Made by a program: the position numbers and the translations under genes. This document shows positions 62,900 through 64,000 of a stretch of DNA of 64,000 nt, piece after piece. The DNA comes from Arthrobacter sp. zg-Y769 (GTDB lineage: Bacteria > Actinomycetota > Actinomycetes > Actinomycetales > Micrococcaceae): contig NZ_JAJJOE010000012.1 of the NCBI RefSeq assembly GCF_020907405.1, positions 1-64,000 on the forward strand, read 5' to 3'. A model generated the notes under the pieces. That model searched no databases, had not been told where the DNA came from, and saw only the letters and a program-made list of their open reading frames with translations. Each line of letters opens with the position of its first letter. Position 1 is the first letter of the stretch.

Positions 62900-64000
62900 A
62901 TGAATGTATCGGGCGGGCAGGCAACCGATTTTGACGCCATGATCGTCGGCGCAGGGTTCGCCGGCATGTATATGTTGAAGCGACTACGTGACGACCTAGG
63001 GTTGAGGGTTCGCGTAGTTGAACGGGGGGACGGAGTCGGCGGAACCTGGTACTGGAACCGCTACCCGGGGGCCCGCTGTGACGTTGAGTCCCTGTTTTAT
63101 TCCTATTCGTTTTCGCCGGAACTGGAGCAGGAATGGGAGTGGACTGAGCGTTATCCCACCCAGCCGGAGATCCTGCGGTACGCAAACCACGTAGCCGACC
63201 GGTTCGACCTCCGAGCTGATATCGCCTTCTCCACCTCAGTCGATAGCGCACGGTATGACGAGGCCCAGGAGTGCTGGGTCGTGAGCACCGACGACGGCGC
63301 CGTCAGTACCGCGCGGTACCTGATCACCGCCGTTGGCTGCCTTTCAGCCTCACGGGTACCGGACTTTGAGGGCATGGATACCTTCCGCGGGCCTACCTAC
63401 CACACCGGTCAGTGGCCGCACGAAGGGGTCGACTTCACCGGTCGCAGGGTGGGAGTCATCGGCACCGGGTCCTCCGGAATCCAGTCCATCCCGCAGATTG
63501 CAGCCCAGGCAGCCCATCTCACGGTGTTCCAGCGGACGCCCAATTTTTCGGTGCCGGCGGTGAACCATCCGCTGAGTGCGGCCGAGATTGAACAGACCAA
63601 GAGCGAGTATGACCAGCTTCGCCAGGCAGCACGGATGTCTCCCAGCGGAACGAACCCCGCAGACCCCATCGGCCAGGTGCTCGAGTTGCCGGAAGAGGTC
63701 CGCACCCGCGAGATGAACCAGCGGTGGGAGTACGGCGGGGCGGGATTCATGTCCGCGTTCCTCGATACGGCGGTGAACCCCGAAGCCAATGAGGTCGTGG
63801 CGGAATACGTGCGCGACCGGATCCGCGAAATCGTTGTACGCCCCGAAGTCGCCGAACTGTTGATCCCCCGGGACCATCCGATCGGGACGAAACGGATCTG
63901 CGTGGATACCGACTACTACGCGACCTACAACCGGGACAACGTCACCCTCATCAGTGTCCGGGAGACACCGATCGACCGGATCACCGAGCGCGGTGTTGTG
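62900..64000 (+). CDS. Baeyer-Villiger monooxygenase, cut by the window edge
   Basis: At least 367 residues of a flavin monooxygenase are present. It has AMIVGAGFAGMYMLKRL (FAD), GGTWYWNRYPGARCDVES, the exact BVMO fingerprint FRGPTYHTGQWP, and VGVIGTGSSGIQSIPQI (NADPH). These mark the cyclohexanone/cyclopentanone monooxygenase type, which turns ketones into esters or lactones with NADPH and oxygen. The ATG at 62900 is the first start giving the normal N-terminus. The 3' part lies outside the window. Together with the other monooxygenase/SDR pair, it suggests use of cyclic or branched ketones. Confidence 0.93.
   Translation, partial: MNVSGGQATDFDAMIVGAGFAGMYMLKRLRDDLGLRVRVVERGDGVGGTWYWNRYPGARCDVESLFYSYSFSPELEQEWEWTERYPTQPEILRYANHVADRFDLRADIAFSTSVDSARYDEAQECWVVSTDDGAVSTARYLITAVGCLSASRVPDFEGMDTFRGPTYHTGQWPHEGVDFTGRRVGVIGTGSSGIQSIPQIAAQAAHLTVFQRTPNFSVPAVNHPLSAAEIEQTKSEYDQLRQAARMSPSGTNPADPIGQVLELPEEVRTREMNQRWEYGGAGFMSAFLDTAVNPEANEVVAEYVRDRIREIVVRPEVAELLIPRDHPIGTKRICVDTDYYATYNRDNVTLISVRETPIDRITERGVV

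Overview
The window looks like a piece of a high-GC actinobacterial chromosome, most likely Arthrobacter or a close Micrococcaceae relative. Support: an actinobacterial 23S-5S spacer and 5S genes, many GTG starts and 1-4 bp operon overlaps, the actinobacterial trio of MSMEG_4193-type phosphatase, DUF3090 and SCO1664-type genes, and a DUF3060 lipoprotein. No taxonomic marker was compared, so the genus is an inference.

Layout. 1-800: the 3' end of an rRNA operon with two identical 5S genes, each with its own terminator. 0.85-17 kb: ordinary chromosome: a TMEM175-like channel, tRNA-Ser(GGA), a MacB-type ABC exporter divergent from a NarL-type two-component pair, an operon of enoyl-reductase-like SDR, acyl-CoA ligase and ketoacyl synthase, a duplicated unknown membrane-anchored protein, PAP2, a DsbA-like lipoprotein, LysR, GNAT and a pterin dehydratase/glyoxalase fusion. 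17.1-23.2 kb: a catabolic locus (flavoprotein, TIM-barrel isomerase, Gfo/Idh dehydrogenase) divergent from an IclR regulator and an MFS transporter.

23.2-42.8 kb is the accessory core. It holds a Wadjet/MksBEF-type jetABC operon with no jetD in the window, a lower-GC cluster of a HEPN-motif protein, a DUF3800 protein and a nuclease-like protein with two candidate small RNAs, then a PoxB-type enzyme and a 1085-aa fusion of a PD-(D/E)XK-like nuclease to leucine-rich-variant repeats. Two decayed partial copies of the SCO1664/DUF3090 locus (32.3 and 34.4-34.95 kb) lie in the same orientation as the intact copy (40.8-42.1 kb) and separate the cargo blocks. This suggests a repeatedly used insertion or recombination hotspot.

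42.8-64 kb: small metabolic genes (GNAT, deoxyribosyltransferase-like, GrpB, CrtO-like), an APC permease, a fatty acid desaturase, a DUF3060 lipoprotein beside a decayed paralogue of a membrane gene 6 kb away, an ABC exporter, a formamidase, an SDR/flavin monooxygenase pair, a cNMP-domain flavoprotein, an amino acid permease, DNA polymerase IV, and a PucR/CdaR regulator followed by a Baeyer-Villiger monooxygenase cut by the window edge. No transposase, integrase or CRISPR array was seen.
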